From assembly GCA_017984755.1 (NCBI GenBank), contig JAGNYW010000009.1, positions 43,794 through 107,793 of the forward strand: a stretch of DNA of 64,000 nucleotides, written 5' to 3'. Shown here piece by piece: positions 1 through 8,796 of this stretch. The translations under genes were made by a program, and so were the position numbers. How positions within the stretch are numbered: the stretch's first letter is position 1; the number at the start of each line of letters is the position of its first letter. The stretch comes from Methyloversatilis sp. Its GTDB lineage: Bacteria > Pseudomonadota > Gammaproteobacteria > Burkholderiales > Rhodocyclaceae. The notes beneath the pieces were generated by a model, which saw nothing but the letters and a program-made list of their open reading frames with translations, was not told the DNA's origin and searched no databases.

Positions 1-667
1 CAGCCTGGCGCGCTTCGACCGCGACCAGTACACCTGGAAAAGCGACTCGTCGCAGTTGCTGCGCGCAGGTCAGCTGCGCTGGGGCAGCAACCTGTTCCAC
101 GCCGGCATCCTGTTCCTGTTCTTCGGCCACCTGTTCGGGCAGCTCACACCGCACGCGGTCTACGAGATCTTCGTCAGCGCGCCGCAGAAGCAGCTGATTG
201 CCGTGGTCGCCGGCGGCATCGCGGGCGGGCTGTGCTTCATCGGCCTGTCCTTGCTGCTGCACCGGCGCATCTTCGACCCGCGCATCCGGCTGACCAGCCA
301 CCGCACGGACCTGGCCATCCTGATCATTCTTTGGGTACAACTGGTGATCGGTCTGTCGACCCTGCCGTCGTCGCTGCACCATGTGTCCGACCCCAAGACA
401 ATGCTGCAGCTGGCGAGCTACCTGCAGGGCATCGTGCTGCTGCAGCCCGACGCCAGCCTGGTGGTCGGCACCGAATGGCACTTCCAGGCCCACATGCTGC
501 TGGGCATGACCATCTTCCTGCTGTTCCCCTTCAGCCGGCTGGTGCATGTATGGAGCGGCTTCGGCTCGGTGGCCTACCTGTTCCGCCCCTACCAGGTGGT
601 GCGTGCCCGCCGCCTCAACCTGCCGGCCGGTCACAACCAGCCGCGTCAGCCCGACGCCAGCGTCTGA
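1..667 (+). CDS. narI: Respiratory nitrate reductase gamma subunit NarI (5'-truncated by window edge)
   Basis: Membrane cytochrome b subunit that takes electrons from quinol and passes them to NarGH on the cytoplasmic side. The reading frame is open from base 2, so the true start lies outside the window; only about 10-25 residues seem to be missing. All four haem-ligand histidines of the family are visible: the pair ten residues apart in the segment FHAGILFLFFGH, and the pair 18 apart in AHMLLGM...RLVHVW. Several hydrophobic membrane spans are present. The C-terminus ends in the family-typical YQVVRAR segment. The gene is followed 10 bp later by a parvulin-type chaperone gene, as in other nar operons. 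Confidence 0.93.
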   Translation, partial: SLARFDRDQYTWKSDSSQLLRAGQLRWGSNLFHAGILFLFFGHLFGQLTPHAVYEIFVSAPQKQLIAVVAGGIAGGLCFIGLSLLLHRRIFDPRIRLTSHRTDLAILIILWVQLVIGLSTLPSSLHHVSDPKTMLQLASYLQGIVLLQPDASLVVGTEWHFQAHMLLGMTIFLLFPFSRLVHVWSGFGSVAYLFRPYQVVRARRLNLPAGHNQPRQPDASV

Positions 668-677
668 GGAGATCGAA

Positions 678-1460
678 ATGACCGTCGAAACCCTTTCCCG
701 CGTGGCACGCGTCAATGGCGTGCAGATCAGCGGCGAAGACGAAATGCTGACCCGTGAAACACTGCAGCAGCGCGCCTACACCGAACTGCTGCGTCAGGAG
801 GCACAGGCAGCCGGCCTGCTGTCGGCTGCCGACACGGCCACGCCGGACGGTGTCATCAGCGAATCGGCCGCGACAGCGATCGATGCGCTGGTCGAGCAGG
901 TGGTCCAGTTGCCCGAGCCGTCCGAAGAAGCCTGCCGCAGGCATTACGCGGCCCACGAAGCGAGCTACCGCACCGGTGAGAAAGTGCGCGTGCGGCACAT
1001 CCTTTTCGCCGTCACCGAAGGCGTCGACGTGGTGGCGCTGCGCAAGCGGGCCGAAGGCGTGCTGCTCGACGTACGCTGCCATGACGGCTCGGAACAGGAC
1101 ACGTTCGCACACGCTGCCGAGCAGTTTTCGAACTGCCCGAGCGGCGCGCGCGGCGGCGAACTCGACTGGCTAACGGCCGAAGACTGCGCGCCGGAATTCG
1201 CACGCGAAATATTCGGTCATGTCGAGGTCGGCGTGCTGCCGCGCCTGGTGCACAGCCGCTTCGGCCTGCATGTGGTCGAGGTGCTGGAACGCGATCCCGG
1301 CACCGCGCAGAGCTACGAATCGGTGCGCGGCGCGGTTGCAGGCACGCTGCGCCAGCAGAGCTTCGTCACGGCATTGCGCCAGTACCTGAGCCTGCTGGCC
1401 GGTGCAGCGACGATTGAAGGCATCGATCTCGACCGTTCGGATTCACCGCTGGTGCAATAA
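678..1460 (+). CDS. Parvulin-type peptidylprolyl isomerase of the nar operon (NifM-like)
   Basis: 260-residue protein with a C-terminal parvulin (rotamase) domain at about residues 95-215. It shows VRHILFAV, then FAHAAEQFSNCPSGARGG and FGLHVVEVLER, the usual parvulin core. The N-terminal 90 residues resemble the helical chaperone part of NifM and SurA-like proteins. There is no signal peptide, so it is probably cytoplasmic. I chose the ATG at 678 because GAGGAG lies just upstream and the longer open frame runs back into narI. Such genes commonly trail narGHJI in betaproteobacteria, where a role in nitrate reductase maturation is assumed; that role is inference here. Confidence 0.85.
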   Translation: MTVETLSRVARVNGVQISGEDEMLTRETLQQRAYTELLRQEAQAAGLLSAADTATPDGVISESAATAIDALVEQVVQLPEPSEEACRRHYAAHEASYRTGEKVRVRHILFAVTEGVDVVALRKRAEGVLLDVRCHDGSEQDTFAHAAEQFSNCPSGARGGELDWLTAEDCAPEFAREIFGHVEVGVLPRLVHSRFGLHVVEVLERDPGTAQSYESVRGAVAGTLRQQSFVTALRQYLSLLAGAATIEGIDLDRSDSPLVQ

Positions 1461-1465
1461 GACTG

Positions 1466-1507
1466 CTGTCCGCGCACCTGGCTGCACTTTGCCAGGTGCG
1501 CGGACAG
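1466..1507 (+). terminator. 17-bp perfect hairpin after the nar operon
   Basis: Bases 1466-1482 and 1491-1507 are perfect reverse complements (17 bp) around an 8-base loop (1483-1490), starting six bases after the stop of the isomerase gene. There is no T-tract, so it may be a Rho-assisted end or an mRNA 3' stabiliser rather than a classical intrinsic terminator. Confidence 0.75.
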
Positions 1508-1614
1508 ACAGTGGCTGAACCCGGCAAACGGGTGCACCGCAGATTTCCCCCTGGCCGGGCGGCGCACCCGCATCGACCGGCAGCAGCTTCCCGAACATCA
1601 CGCTCCATCCGGAC

Positions 1615-2667
1615 ATGCACTCCCCTCCTCACGCTTCCCCCCACGACATGGCTCCGCCGGCACCGCGCAAGCCGCAGCTCGTCTGTCCGGCAGGATCGCT
1701 TCGCGCACTGACGCTGGCCATCGACGCCGGCGCCGACGCCGTCTACCTGGGTCTGAAAGATGCCACCAATGCGAGAAACTTCGCCGGTCTGAATTTCGAT
1801 CTCGCGCAGGCACGCGAAGGCATCGCCTACGCTCACGCACGCGGCCGGCACGCACTGATGGCGCTCAACACCTTCGCCGATGCGCGCGAACCTGCACGCT
1901 GGTACCGCGCGGTCGATGCTGCAGCGGAACTGGGTGTCGACGCCCTGATCTGCGCCGACACTGCGGTACTCGCCCATGCACGCGATCACCAGCCGCAGCT
2001 GCGCCTGCATCTTTCGGTACAGGCTTCGGCCACCACCTGGGAAGCCATCGAGTTCTATCGCGAGCGCTACGGCATACGGCGCGCCGTTCTGCCGCGCGTG
2101 CTGACGCTGCCCCAGGTCGATCAGGTGTGCCGCCAGAGCGGCGCCGAGATCGAGGTATTCGGCTTCGGCAGCCTGTGCGTGATGGTCGAAGGGCGCTGCG
2201 CGCTGTCGTCCTACGCCACCGGTCAGTCGCCCAACACGGCCGGCGTCTGTTCGCCGCCGTCGGCGGTGCGCTGGGAAGACGCGCCCGACGGCGTCAGAGC
2301 ACGGCTCAATGGCGTGCTGATCGACCACTACGCACCTGAGGAGCCGCGCGGCTATCCGACGCTGTGCAAGGGCCGCTTCGACGTCGAGGGCACGCGCGAC
2401 TACGCGCTGGAGGAACCCACCAGCCTGAACACGCTGTCAGTTCTGCCGCAGCTGATGGAAATGGGCGTTTCCGCGATCAAGATAGAAGGTCGCCAGCGCA
2501 GCCCTGCCTATGTCGAACAGGTGACCCGCGTCTGGCGTGCCGCCATCGACAGCTGTGCCGCGCAGCCGGCACGCTTCGGCGTGCAGCCGCAATGGGTGGC
2601 AGCACTCGGTCGCTGGTCGGAAGGCCAGCAGCACACGCTGGGTGCCTACAACCGGCCGTGGCGCTGA
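1615..2667 (+). CDS. ubiU: O2-independent ubiquinone hydroxylation protein UbiU (U32 peptidase family)
   Basis: Cytoplasmic [4Fe-4S] protein that, with UbiV, hydroxylates the ubiquinone ring without oxygen, using prephenate as the likely donor (known for E. coli). The 350-residue sequence has the U32 core and four cysteines at 188, 195, 212 and 251. Their spacing (7, 17, 39) matches the iron-sulfur ligands of E. coli UbiU (169, 176, 193, 232). The start is uncertain: ATG at 1615 or ATG at 1648 (MAPPAPRK), neither with a strong ribosome site. It heads a five-gene run ubiU-ubiV-ubiT-carbonic anhydrase-membrane protein directly after nar genes, which fits quinone supply for nitrate respiration. 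Confidence 0.92.
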   Translation: MHSPPHASPHDMAPPAPRKPQLVCPAGSLRALTLAIDAGADAVYLGLKDATNARNFAGLNFDLAQAREGIAYAHARGRHALMALNTFADAREPARWYRAVDAAAELGVDALICADTAVLAHARDHQPQLRLHLSVQASATTWEAIEFYRERYGIRRAVLPRVLTLPQVDQVCRQSGAEIEVFGFGSLCVMVEGRCALSSYATGQSPNTAGVCSPPSAVRWEDAPDGVRARLNGVLIDHYAPEEPRGYPTLCKGRFDVEGTRDYALEEPTSLNTLSVLPQLMEMGVSAIKIEGRQRSPAYVEQVTRVWRAAIDSCAAQPARFGVQPQWVAALGRWSEGQQHTLGAYNRPWR

Positions 2668-2688
2668 ACCACCGCCCATCGGAACATC

Positions 2689-3618
2689 ATGAATACACGC
2701 ATCGCACTCACCGTCGGCCCTGTCCTGTACTACTGGCCGCGCCGTACCCTGCTCGACTTCTACGCAGCGGTCGCCGAATCGGCCGCCGACACCGTGGTGC
2801 TCGGCGAAGTCGTGTGCTCGCGCCGCCACGAAATGAAGCCGGACGACTGGCTGGCGCTTGCGCGCGATCTGGCCACCTGCGGCAAGGAAGTGGTGCTGGC
2901 CAGCCAGGCACTGCTCGAATCCGCCGCCGATCTGCGCGGCGTGCATCGCTGGGCGCAACAGGACGATTTCATGGTCGAGGCCGGCGACGCGTCGGCGCTG
3001 CGCGCACTCGCCGGGCGGCCGTTCGTTCTGGGTCCGCACATCAATATCTACAGCCAGCCGGCCTTGCTCGAGCACGCCCGCCTCGGCGCCGTGCGCTGGG
3101 TCGCGCCGGTCGAACTCGGGCTGGATGCGCTGTCGCTGATCAACCCGCGGCAGGCGCCGGTTGCCGGGGGGCCGCAGAACGACATACCGATCGCCACCGA
3201 AGTGTTCGCCTTCGGCCGTCTGCCGCTGGCCTTCTCGGCACGCTGCTTCACCGCACGTCACTTCCATCTGAACAAGGACGACTGCGCCTTTCGCTGCATC
3301 GAGCACCCGGACGGCCTGCAGCTCGACACCGGCGAGGGCGAACCCTTCCTCGCGCTGAACGGCATCCAGACGCAGTCGGCCGCGCTGCATTGCCTGATCG
3401 GGGATGGCCCCGCGCTGCGTACGGCAGGTGTCACACGCGCGCGACTGTCGCCAACCTCGCAGGGTTTCACGGAAGTCATCAATCTCTTCGAGCGCGTGTT
3501 CAACCACGGTGCCGACGCCCGCGCGGCCGCTGCCGTGCTCGACGCACTGAGCTTGCCCGGCGGGCTGGTCAATGGGTTCGCCCATCGCCGCGCCGGACTG
3601 GAAAGGATGCCGACATGA
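2689..3618 (+). CDS. ubiV: O2-independent ubiquinone hydroxylation protein UbiV
   Basis: Partner of UbiU in anaerobic ubiquinone ring hydroxylation; the two form a heterodimer with one [4Fe-4S] cluster each in E. coli. The 309-residue sequence starts MNTRIALTVGPVLYYW, a typical UbiV opening. It has cysteines 43, 186, 199 and 203, whose spacing (13 and 4 for the last three) matches the E. coli ligands. It lies 21 bp after ubiU and its stop overlaps the ubiT start in an ATGA. No broken or missing key residues are seen. Confidence 0.92.
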   Translation: MNTRIALTVGPVLYYWPRRTLLDFYAAVAESAADTVVLGEVVCSRRHEMKPDDWLALARDLATCGKEVVLASQALLESAADLRGVHRWAQQDDFMVEAGDASALRALAGRPFVLGPHINIYSQPALLEHARLGAVRWVAPVELGLDALSLINPRQAPVAGGPQNDIPIATEVFAFGRLPLAFSARCFTARHFHLNKDDCAFRCIEHPDGLQLDTGEGEPFLALNGIQTQSAALHCLIGDGPALRTAGVTRARLSPTSQGFTEVINLFERVFNHGADARAAAAVLDALSLPGGLVNGFAHRRAGLERMPT

Positions 3619-4055
3619 CCCCTTCGACTGCATATTCGCTCCCCACACTGCCGGTCGCCGTTCGCGCCTTCATCGCGCGCCTGCCGATACTGCCGCCGTC
3701 GCTGCTGCTCGCCGCCGCGCTCAACCGCACGCTGCACCCCCGCCTGCCGCCGGACGCAGCTCGGCAGCTGGCCGACGGCACAGTCGAAATCGAAGTCCGG
3801 GATCTCGGCGTGCGTTGCCGCGTGATGTTGCGCGGCGGACGCTTCCGCAGCGCACCCGACCACGGCCCGGTAACATTGCGCATCGTGGCCGACGCCGCCA
3901 GCTATCTGCGCCTGCTGCGCGGCGACGAAGACGCCGACCGGCTCTTTTTCGAGCGTGCGCTGGTGATGGAAGGCGACACCGAGTACGGACTGATGCTGAA
4001 GAACACGCTGGATGCGATCGGTCCGGTGCTGACCTCGCCGATGCGCCGATACTGA
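3615..4055 (+). CDS. ubiT: Ubiquinone accessory lipid carrier UbiT (SCP2 domain)
   Basis: 146-residue protein with a single SCP2 sterol-carrier domain (about residues 40-130). UbiT binds isoprenoid quinone intermediates and replaces UbiJ in the O2-independent pathway. The ATG at 3615 overlaps the ubiV stop by four bases, so translation is probably coupled. The N-terminal 35 residues are hydrophobic and helical (LPILPPSLLLAAALN), as in UbiT/YhbT. The ubiU-ubiV-ubiT order supports the call. Confidence 0.87.
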   Translation: MTPSTAYSLPTLPVAVRAFIARLPILPPSLLLAAALNRTLHPRLPPDAARQLADGTVEIEVRDLGVRCRVMLRGGRFRSAPDHGPVTLRIVADAASYLRLLRGDEDADRLFFERALVMEGDTEYGLMLKNTLDAIGPVLTSPMRRY

Positions 4056-4077
4056 TCCGGCCACTGGAGATACCGCC

Positions 4078-4770
4078 ATGCCCGATGAATTGCTTGCGCG
4101 ACTGCGCCGCTTCCACGACCACACCTTCCCGGGTGTGCAGGACCAGTTCCAGGATCTGGTGCGCGATGGCCAGCATCCGACCATCCTGTTCATCGGCTGT
4201 TCGGATTCGCGCCTGGTGCCCTATCTGCTGACCGGTACCGGGCCGGGGGAACTGTTCATCGTACGAAACGTGGGTGCCTTCGTGCCGCCCTACGAAAGTC
4301 ATGTCGATCAAGGCCAGCTCGCCGGCTATCACGGCACATCGGCTGCCATCGAATTCGCCGTACTCAACCTCAAGGTCGCGCACATCGTCGTGTGCGGCCA
4401 CAGCCATTGCGGCGGCATCCGTGCGCTGTACGAAGGAGTCGGCGCGGACGCGCCGAACCTGAACGCATGGCTCGACCTCGGGCGCGAAGCGGTGCTGCCG
4501 GTGCAACTCACACCCGAAGCGCTGCGCCGCACCGAACAGCGCGCCGTCGTACTGCAGCTCGAACGGCTGATGGACTACCCGATGGTGCGTCGTCAGGTCG
4601 ACGCCAACCAGATCGCACTGCACGGCTGGCACTACGTGATCGAAGAAGGCGAAGTACATGTGTTCGACGTGCACAGCGGCGCGTTCGTGCCGGCGTCCAG
4701 CGCATCGCACAGCGGCACCGGTCCCTATCTGCAGGCAGGCGACGACCTGAACCCGGTGGATGCATGGTGA
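4078..4770 (+). CDS. Beta-class carbonic anhydrase
   Basis: 230-residue zinc enzyme interconverting CO2 and bicarbonate. The zinc-site signature CSDSR (Cys41, Asp43, Arg45) and the second site GHSHCGG (His108, Cys111) are both intact, so it should be active. Length is normal for the family. It lies 22 bp after ubiT on the same strand and its end overlaps the next small gene. Why a carbonic anhydrase travels with ubiUVT is unclear; it may supply bicarbonate under low oxygen or simply be co-transcribed. Confidence 0.92.
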   Translation: MPDELLARLRRFHDHTFPGVQDQFQDLVRDGQHPTILFIGCSDSRLVPYLLTGTGPGELFIVRNVGAFVPPYESHVDQGQLAGYHGTSAAIEFAVLNLKVAHIVVCGHSHCGGIRALYEGVGADAPNLNAWLDLGREAVLPVQLTPEALRRTEQRAVVLQLERLMDYPMVRRQVDANQIALHGWHYVIEEGEVHVFDVHSGAFVPASSASHSGTGPYLQAGDDLNPVDAW

Positions 4771-5201
4771 GTTATTCTGCGACGCACCTTCATGGCCAGA
4801 CCAAAGCCGCTTCCGACATGCGCACCGACCCTGCTGCCGGTACTCGCCGCGACTTCCCGGGCCGACGCTGGGTACTCGTCACGCTGCGCTCGCTGCATCT
4901 GGTCGGCGTCGTGCTGGTCGGTGCTGCGCTGCTGTCCGGCAACGAAGAGCACCGCGCTGCCGCTGCCGCGTTGATGCTCGTCACCGGCCTCGGTCTCTAC
5001 GGGGTAGAGGTATGGGCCAAGCCACGCCACGCCGTCGAACTGGCCGGACTGTTCATCCCGCTCAAGCTGATCGGCGTCGCAGCCATGATCTTCCTGCCGC
5101 ATCTCGCCGCCTCGCTCTTCTGGCTGCTGCTCGTCGCGTCGTCCGTCGTATCGCACGCGCCGGCCGGCTTCCGTCACCTGCGTTTCCCGGGGAAAGGCTG
5201 A
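4764..5201 (+). CDS. Small four-helix membrane protein of unknown function
   Basis: 145 residues with about four predicted membrane spans: WVLVTLRSLHLVGVVLVG, then segments around ALMLVTGLGLYGV, LFIPLKLIGVAAMIF and LFWLLLVASSVV. The N-terminal 35 residues are polar. I chose ATG 4764, which overlaps the end of the carbonic anhydrase gene and has GGTGGA upstream; ATG 4818 is the alternative. I do not recognise the family. Its coupling to the carbonic anhydrase suggests a membrane partner or transporter, but nothing in the sequence proves that. Confidence 0.65.
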   Translation: MVSYSATHLHGQTKAASDMRTDPAAGTRRDFPGRRWVLVTLRSLHLVGVVLVGAALLSGNEEHRAAAAALMLVTGLGLYGVEVWAKPRHAVELAGLFIPLKLIGVAAMIFLPHLAASLFWLLLVASSVVSHAPAGFRHLRFPGKG

Positions 5202-5327
5202 CCGTCCCCGCTCGCTGTGTGCGAAATCGCGGCACGGCAGGAAGGTGTCTTTCAGGTACCCCGCGCATCCGGGTTGCGATTCGTCAAATCGCGCCGTGAT
5301 GAAACAGTTTCCAATCGATGGAGTTCA

Positions 5328-5344
5328 ACCCGGATCGTCCGGGT
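5328..5344. other. Short inverted repeat upstream of a PEP-CTERM gene
   Basis: ACCCGGA (5328-5334) and TCCGGGT (5338-5344) form a 7-bp stem with a TCG loop, 27 bases before the next start codon. It may be an mRNA leader hairpin or an operator. Confidence 0.4.
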
Positions 5345-5371
5345 GGATAACCGACATCGAGGGCCGGAAAC

Positions 5372-6085
5372 ATGGATCGCCGACGCCTGCTTCACATGGG
5401 TCTCTGCGCAGTGCTCATGCTCGGCAGCGCGTCTGCCGGAGCGGTGGACGTCATCGGATCGATGACGGCGGACAACCACTACGCGCTCTATCACGGCGGG
5501 GAAGACGGCTCTGGTCTGGCTTACGTCGGACGGAACGAAGACGGTACTGCCGGCAATCCGGGCGCATACAACTTCAGCGTGCCGGAAAACTGGAGTTTCG
5601 CGGTCGCTGCCGGCGATCGACTGTATGTCGTTGCCTGGGACGACGGAGGACCGCAGATGCTGCTCGGCAACTTCACGTGGGCGGAGTCTCAGCTGATCGT
5701 GACCGATACGGCCAGTTGGGAATACTTCGTTCCTGCCGGTCCGGCAGAGGGCTTCAGCAGCAGCGGTTCGCCACCCATCGCCGTCGATGACCTGAGCAAC
5801 CTGATTGCCACGGGGAATCGGTCCGCCAGTTGGTCGACACCACAAGCCACCGCGGACAACGATGTGAACAACCCTACATGGGGCGCCATCGGCGGCGTGC
5901 ATCCCGACGCGCAGTTGATATGGCACGACGCGCTCTACGACAGCAGCAGTTCCGACGGCAGGTACGTGGTCTTCCGCAGCGTCGCGACAGTCGACCCGAT
6001 CCCCGAGCCTGAAACCTGGGCAATGCTGCTGGCCGGACTGGGACTCGTTCTCGGCACGGCTTGTGGCGCAAGACTGCATTGCTGA
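5372..6085 (+). CDS. PEP-CTERM sorting domain protein (237 aa)
   Basis: Secreted protein with an N-terminal signal peptide (MDRRRLLHMGLCAVLMLG, likely cut near ASAGA) and a C-terminal PEP-CTERM tail: IPEPETW, a hydrophobic stretch LLAGLGLVLGTA, then a short basic end. Such tails are recognised by exosortase EpsH/XrtA and removed during export in exopolysaccharide-making bacteria. The middle about 170 residues, rich in Asp, Gly, Ser and Trp, match no domain I know. The ATG at 5372 has GGCCGGAAAC upstream. A second PEP-CTERM gene follows in the same direction. Confidence 0.85.
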   Translation: MDRRRLLHMGLCAVLMLGSASAGAVDVIGSMTADNHYALYHGGEDGSGLAYVGRNEDGTAGNPGAYNFSVPENWSFAVAAGDRLYVVAWDDGGPQMLLGNFTWAESQLIVTDTASWEYFVPAGPAEGFSSSGSPPIAVDDLSNLIATGNRSASWSTPQATADNDVNNPTWGAIGGVHPDAQLIWHDALYDSSSSDGRYVVFRSVATVDPIPEPETWAMLLAGLGLVLGTACGARLHC

Positions 6086-6140
6086 CGACAGCGATCGCCG
6101 GCAAATGGAATCAACCGAACCCCCGAGAAAAGGACACATC

Positions 6141-6869
6141 ATGAAAAAGACAGGCTCGCGCATCGCGCACGAAACCGGCGTCACCACCTTGATCATGGGC
6201 GCAGCCCTGCTGGCGTGCACCACATCGGCGAGTGCGGCAACGCTCCCGGTCAGCAGCTACGACATGATCAATGGAGCCGCCAGCACTCCCGGTCTCAGCC
6301 TGCGGGACGACACGTATGCGGGAGGAACCGGGAACCCCGGCGAAAACTACTCGACGCTTGCCGGCGGCAAGGGCGATCTCACAGACGGTCTCATTGCAAC
6401 CAGCAACTGGAACATCACGCCGGCGGAGTTCGTCGGCTGGAGCCAGATCTATGTTCGGAACCCCGAGATCACCTTTCATTTCGCTCAAGTGATGGACATT
6501 GCCGACGTGTCCATCCACATGAACTGGGGGTACAGCGCGAGTTCGGTTGATTTTTCGGTGGACCGCACGACCTGGATCAATCGCGTCATCAACCTGCCGG
6601 ATCCGCCCACCGGCGCGAATTTCCAGGCTGGATTCGCCGGCCTCGGCCTCACCGGCGATACGCTGGTCATACGCCTCAATGACCGGTCACCGTTCTACTG
6701 GAACTCAAGCCTTCTCTCAGCCGACTGGATACTGATCAGCGAAGTGAGCATCGAAGGTTCGCTGGCGCCCATCCCGGAACCGACCGTAACCAGCCTGCTG
6801 CTGGCGGGCATCGGTGTCGTGTGCTTCGCCGCGCGCCGGCGCGTCAGACCCGGCATACTGCCGGGGTGA
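6141..6869 (+). CDS. PEP-CTERM sorting domain protein (242 aa)
   Basis: Begins MKKTGSRIAHETGVTT with a signal peptide ending near TSASAA, and ends with IPEPTVTSLLLAGIG, a hydrophobic span, and AARRRVR, a textbook PEP-CTERM tail. The body looks beta-rich with a possible discoidin-like or carbohydrate-binding fold (WNITPAEFVGWSQ, VDFSVDRTTW), but I cannot name it firmly. The ATG at 6141 is preceded by GAAAAGGA, an excellent ribosome site; the upstream extension of the frame is not needed. It lies 55 bp after the first PEP-CTERM gene, probably in one transcript. Confidence 0.85.
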   Translation: MKKTGSRIAHETGVTTLIMGAALLACTTSASAATLPVSSYDMINGAASTPGLSLRDDTYAGGTGNPGENYSTLAGGKGDLTDGLIATSNWNITPAEFVGWSQIYVRNPEITFHFAQVMDIADVSIHMNWGYSASSVDFSVDRTTWINRVINLPDPPTGANFQAGFAGLGLTGDTLVIRLNDRSPFYWNSSLLSADWILISEVSIEGSLAPIPEPTVTSLLLAGIGVVCFAARRRVRPGILPG

Positions 6870-6881
6870 ACTGTCAGTGAG

Positions 6882-6905
6882 GGCGCCCGGATGCCCCCGG
6901 GCGCC
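6882..6905. terminator. Hairpin between convergent PEP-CTERM gene and glmS
   Basis: GGCGCCCGG (6882-6890) and CCGGGCGCC (6897-6905) form a 9-bp GC stem with a six-base loop. It lies exactly between the ends of two convergent genes, so it probably stops transcription from both sides. No T-tract is present. Confidence 0.7.
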
Positions 6906-6908
6906 GTC

Positions 6909-8747
6909 TCACTCCACCGTTACCGACTTGGCCAGGTTGCGCGGCTTGTCGACGTCCGTACCCTTCACCAGTGCTGCGTGGTAGGCCAGCAGCTGCAGCG
7001 GGATCACGTGCAGGACGGGTGACAGCAGGCCGTAGTTTTCCGGCATGTTCAGGATGTGCACGCCCTCGCCTTCGACCATTTCAGTGCCGGCGTCGGCGAT
7101 GACGTAGAGCTCACCACCGCGCGCGCGCACTTCCTGGATGTTGGACTTCAGCTTTTCGATCAGCGCGTCGTTCGGTGCGATGGCGATGACCGGCATGTCA
7201 CGGTCGACCAGCGCCAGCGGGCCGTGCTTGAGTTCGCCGGCCGGATACGCCTCGGCGTGGATGTACGAAATTTCCTTCAGCTTCAGCGCGCCTTCGAGCG
7301 CGATCGGATAGTGCTGACCGCGACCGAGGAACAGCGCGTGGTGCTTCATGGCGAAGCGCTCGGCCCAGGCCTGGATCTGCGGTTCGAGTTCGAGCACGCG
7401 GGTCACCGCATTCGGCAGATGACGCAGCGCCTTCAGGTATTTCTCTTCGTCGGCGACCGACAGCGTGCCGCGCGTCTTGGCGACGGCAAGCGTGAGCAGC
7501 GCGAGCGCAGCGAGCTGGGTGGTGTAGGCCTTGGTCGATGCGACGCCGATTTCCGGACCGGCACGCGTGATGAACCGGAGTGAGGACTCACGCACGATCG
7601 CCGATTCGGGCACGTTGCAGATCGACAGCGTGTGCGTCATGCCGAGCGACTTGGCGTACTTCAGCGCAGCCAGCGTGTCGGCGGTTTCACCCGACTGCGA
7701 AATGGTGACGACCAGCGTATGCGGGTCGGCCACCGGCTTGCGATAGCGGTATTCGCTGGCGATTTCGACACTGCATTCGATGCCGGCCACGTCTTCCAGC
7801 CAGTAGCGCGCGACCAGACCGGCGTGATAACTGGTACCGCAGGCCAGCACCAGTACGCGCCGTACAGAGCGGAAGACCGAATCGGCATCGGCGCCGAACA
7901 GGTTGGGCGTGATGGAGCGTGCCTGGGCGAGCATTTCGAGCGTGTTCGACAGCGCCGCCGGCTGTTCGAAGATCTCTTTCTGCATGTAGTGGCGGAAGTT
8001 GCCGAGCTCGACCGCGTCGGCCGAAAGCTGGCTCACCTGCATCGGGCGCTCGACCGGCGTGCCGTCGAGGCGGAACATGCGCATCGACGTGCGGGTGAGC
8101 TCGGCCATGTCGCCATCTTCGAGGTAGATCATGTTGCGCGTGACCTGCAGCAGCGCAGACGTGTCGGAGGCCGCGTAATTGCCCGTATCCGACTGCCCCA
8201 GCACCAGCGGCGAACCGTGACGCGACACGACGATGCGCGAATCTTCGCCTTCGCTGACGATGGCGATGGCGTAGGCGCCGATCAGTTCGTTGCAGGTGGC
8301 GCGCACCGCATCGATGAGGTCAGGCGTCGTCTTCAGATGATGACGCACCAGGTGCGCGATCACCTCGGTGTCGGTTTCCGACGTGAAGGCATAGCCCAGC
8401 GCGGTCAGACGGGCGCGCAGCGGCTCGAAATTCTCGATGATGCCGTTATGCACCACGGCCAGACCGTCGCTGATGTGCGGGTGTGCGTTGCGCTCGGACG
8501 GCACACCGTGCGTGGCCCAGCGTGTGTGTGCGATACCGATGCCAGATTCGAGCTTCTGCTCGTCGGCCTGTGCCGCCAGTTCGGCAACGCGGCCAACGGA
8601 ACGCAGGCGCCGCAACTGGGTGCCATCCACACCATTGAGCACGGCCAGTCCGGCCGAGTCATAGCCCCGGTACTCAAGCTTGCGCAGCCCCTCGAGCAGG
8701 ACGGGAACGATATTCTGGCCGGCGATGGCCGCGACGATGCCGCACAT
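6909..8747 (-). CDS. glmS: Glutamine--fructose-6-phosphate aminotransferase GlmS
   Basis: Makes glucosamine-6-phosphate from fructose-6-phosphate and glutamine, the entry to cell-wall amino sugars. At 612 residues it has the normal length. It starts [11 protein letters not shown], so Cys2 becomes the N-terminal nucleophile of the class II glutaminase domain (about residues 2-220). Two SIS sugar isomerase domains follow, with SQSGETADT in the first. The C-terminus LAKSVTVE is the family end. It lies 49 bp after glmU on the same strand, and the two form the UDP-GlcNAc operon. I see no glmS ribozyme, as expected outside Firmicutes. Confidence 0.97.
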   Translation of the reverse strand: MCGIVAAIAGQNIVPVLLEGLRKLEYRGYDSAGLAVLNGVDGTQLRRLRSVGRVAELAAQADEQKLESGIGIAHTRWATHGVPSERNAHPHISDGLAVVHNGIIENFEPLRARLTALGYAFTSETDTEVIAHLVRHHLKTTPDLIDAVRATCNELIGAYAIAIVSEGEDSRIVVSRHGSPLVLGQSDTGNYAASDTSALLQVTRNMIYLEDGDMAELTRTSMRMFRLDGTPVERPMQVSQLSADAVELGNFRHYMQKEIFEQPAALSNTLEMLAQARSITPNLFGADADSVFRSVRRVLVLACGTSYHAGLVARYWLEDVAGIECSVEIASEYRYRKPVADPHTLVVTISQSGETADTLAALKYAKSLGMTHTLSICNVPESAIVRESSLRFITRAGPEIGVASTKAYTTQLAALALLTLAVAKTRGTLSVADEEKYLKALRHLPNAVTRVLELEPQIQAWAERFAMKHHALFLGRGQHYPIALEGALKLKEISYIHAEAYPAGELKHGPLALVDRDMPVIAIAPNDALIEKLKSNIQEVRARGGELYVIADAGTEMVEGEGVHILNMPENYGLLSPVLHVIPLQLLAYHAALVKGTDVDKPRNLAKSVTVE

Positions 8748-8796
8748 GTTGAATCCTTTGAGCAGAGCTGGGCGATGGGTTTCGGAGGAATCGGGC

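Noticed and set aside
1461-1614. FNR/ANR box before ubiU
   Set aside because: Expected for anaerobic genes, but no TTGAT-N4-ATCAA-like dyad is present in this interval; it may lie upstream of the nar operon outside the window.
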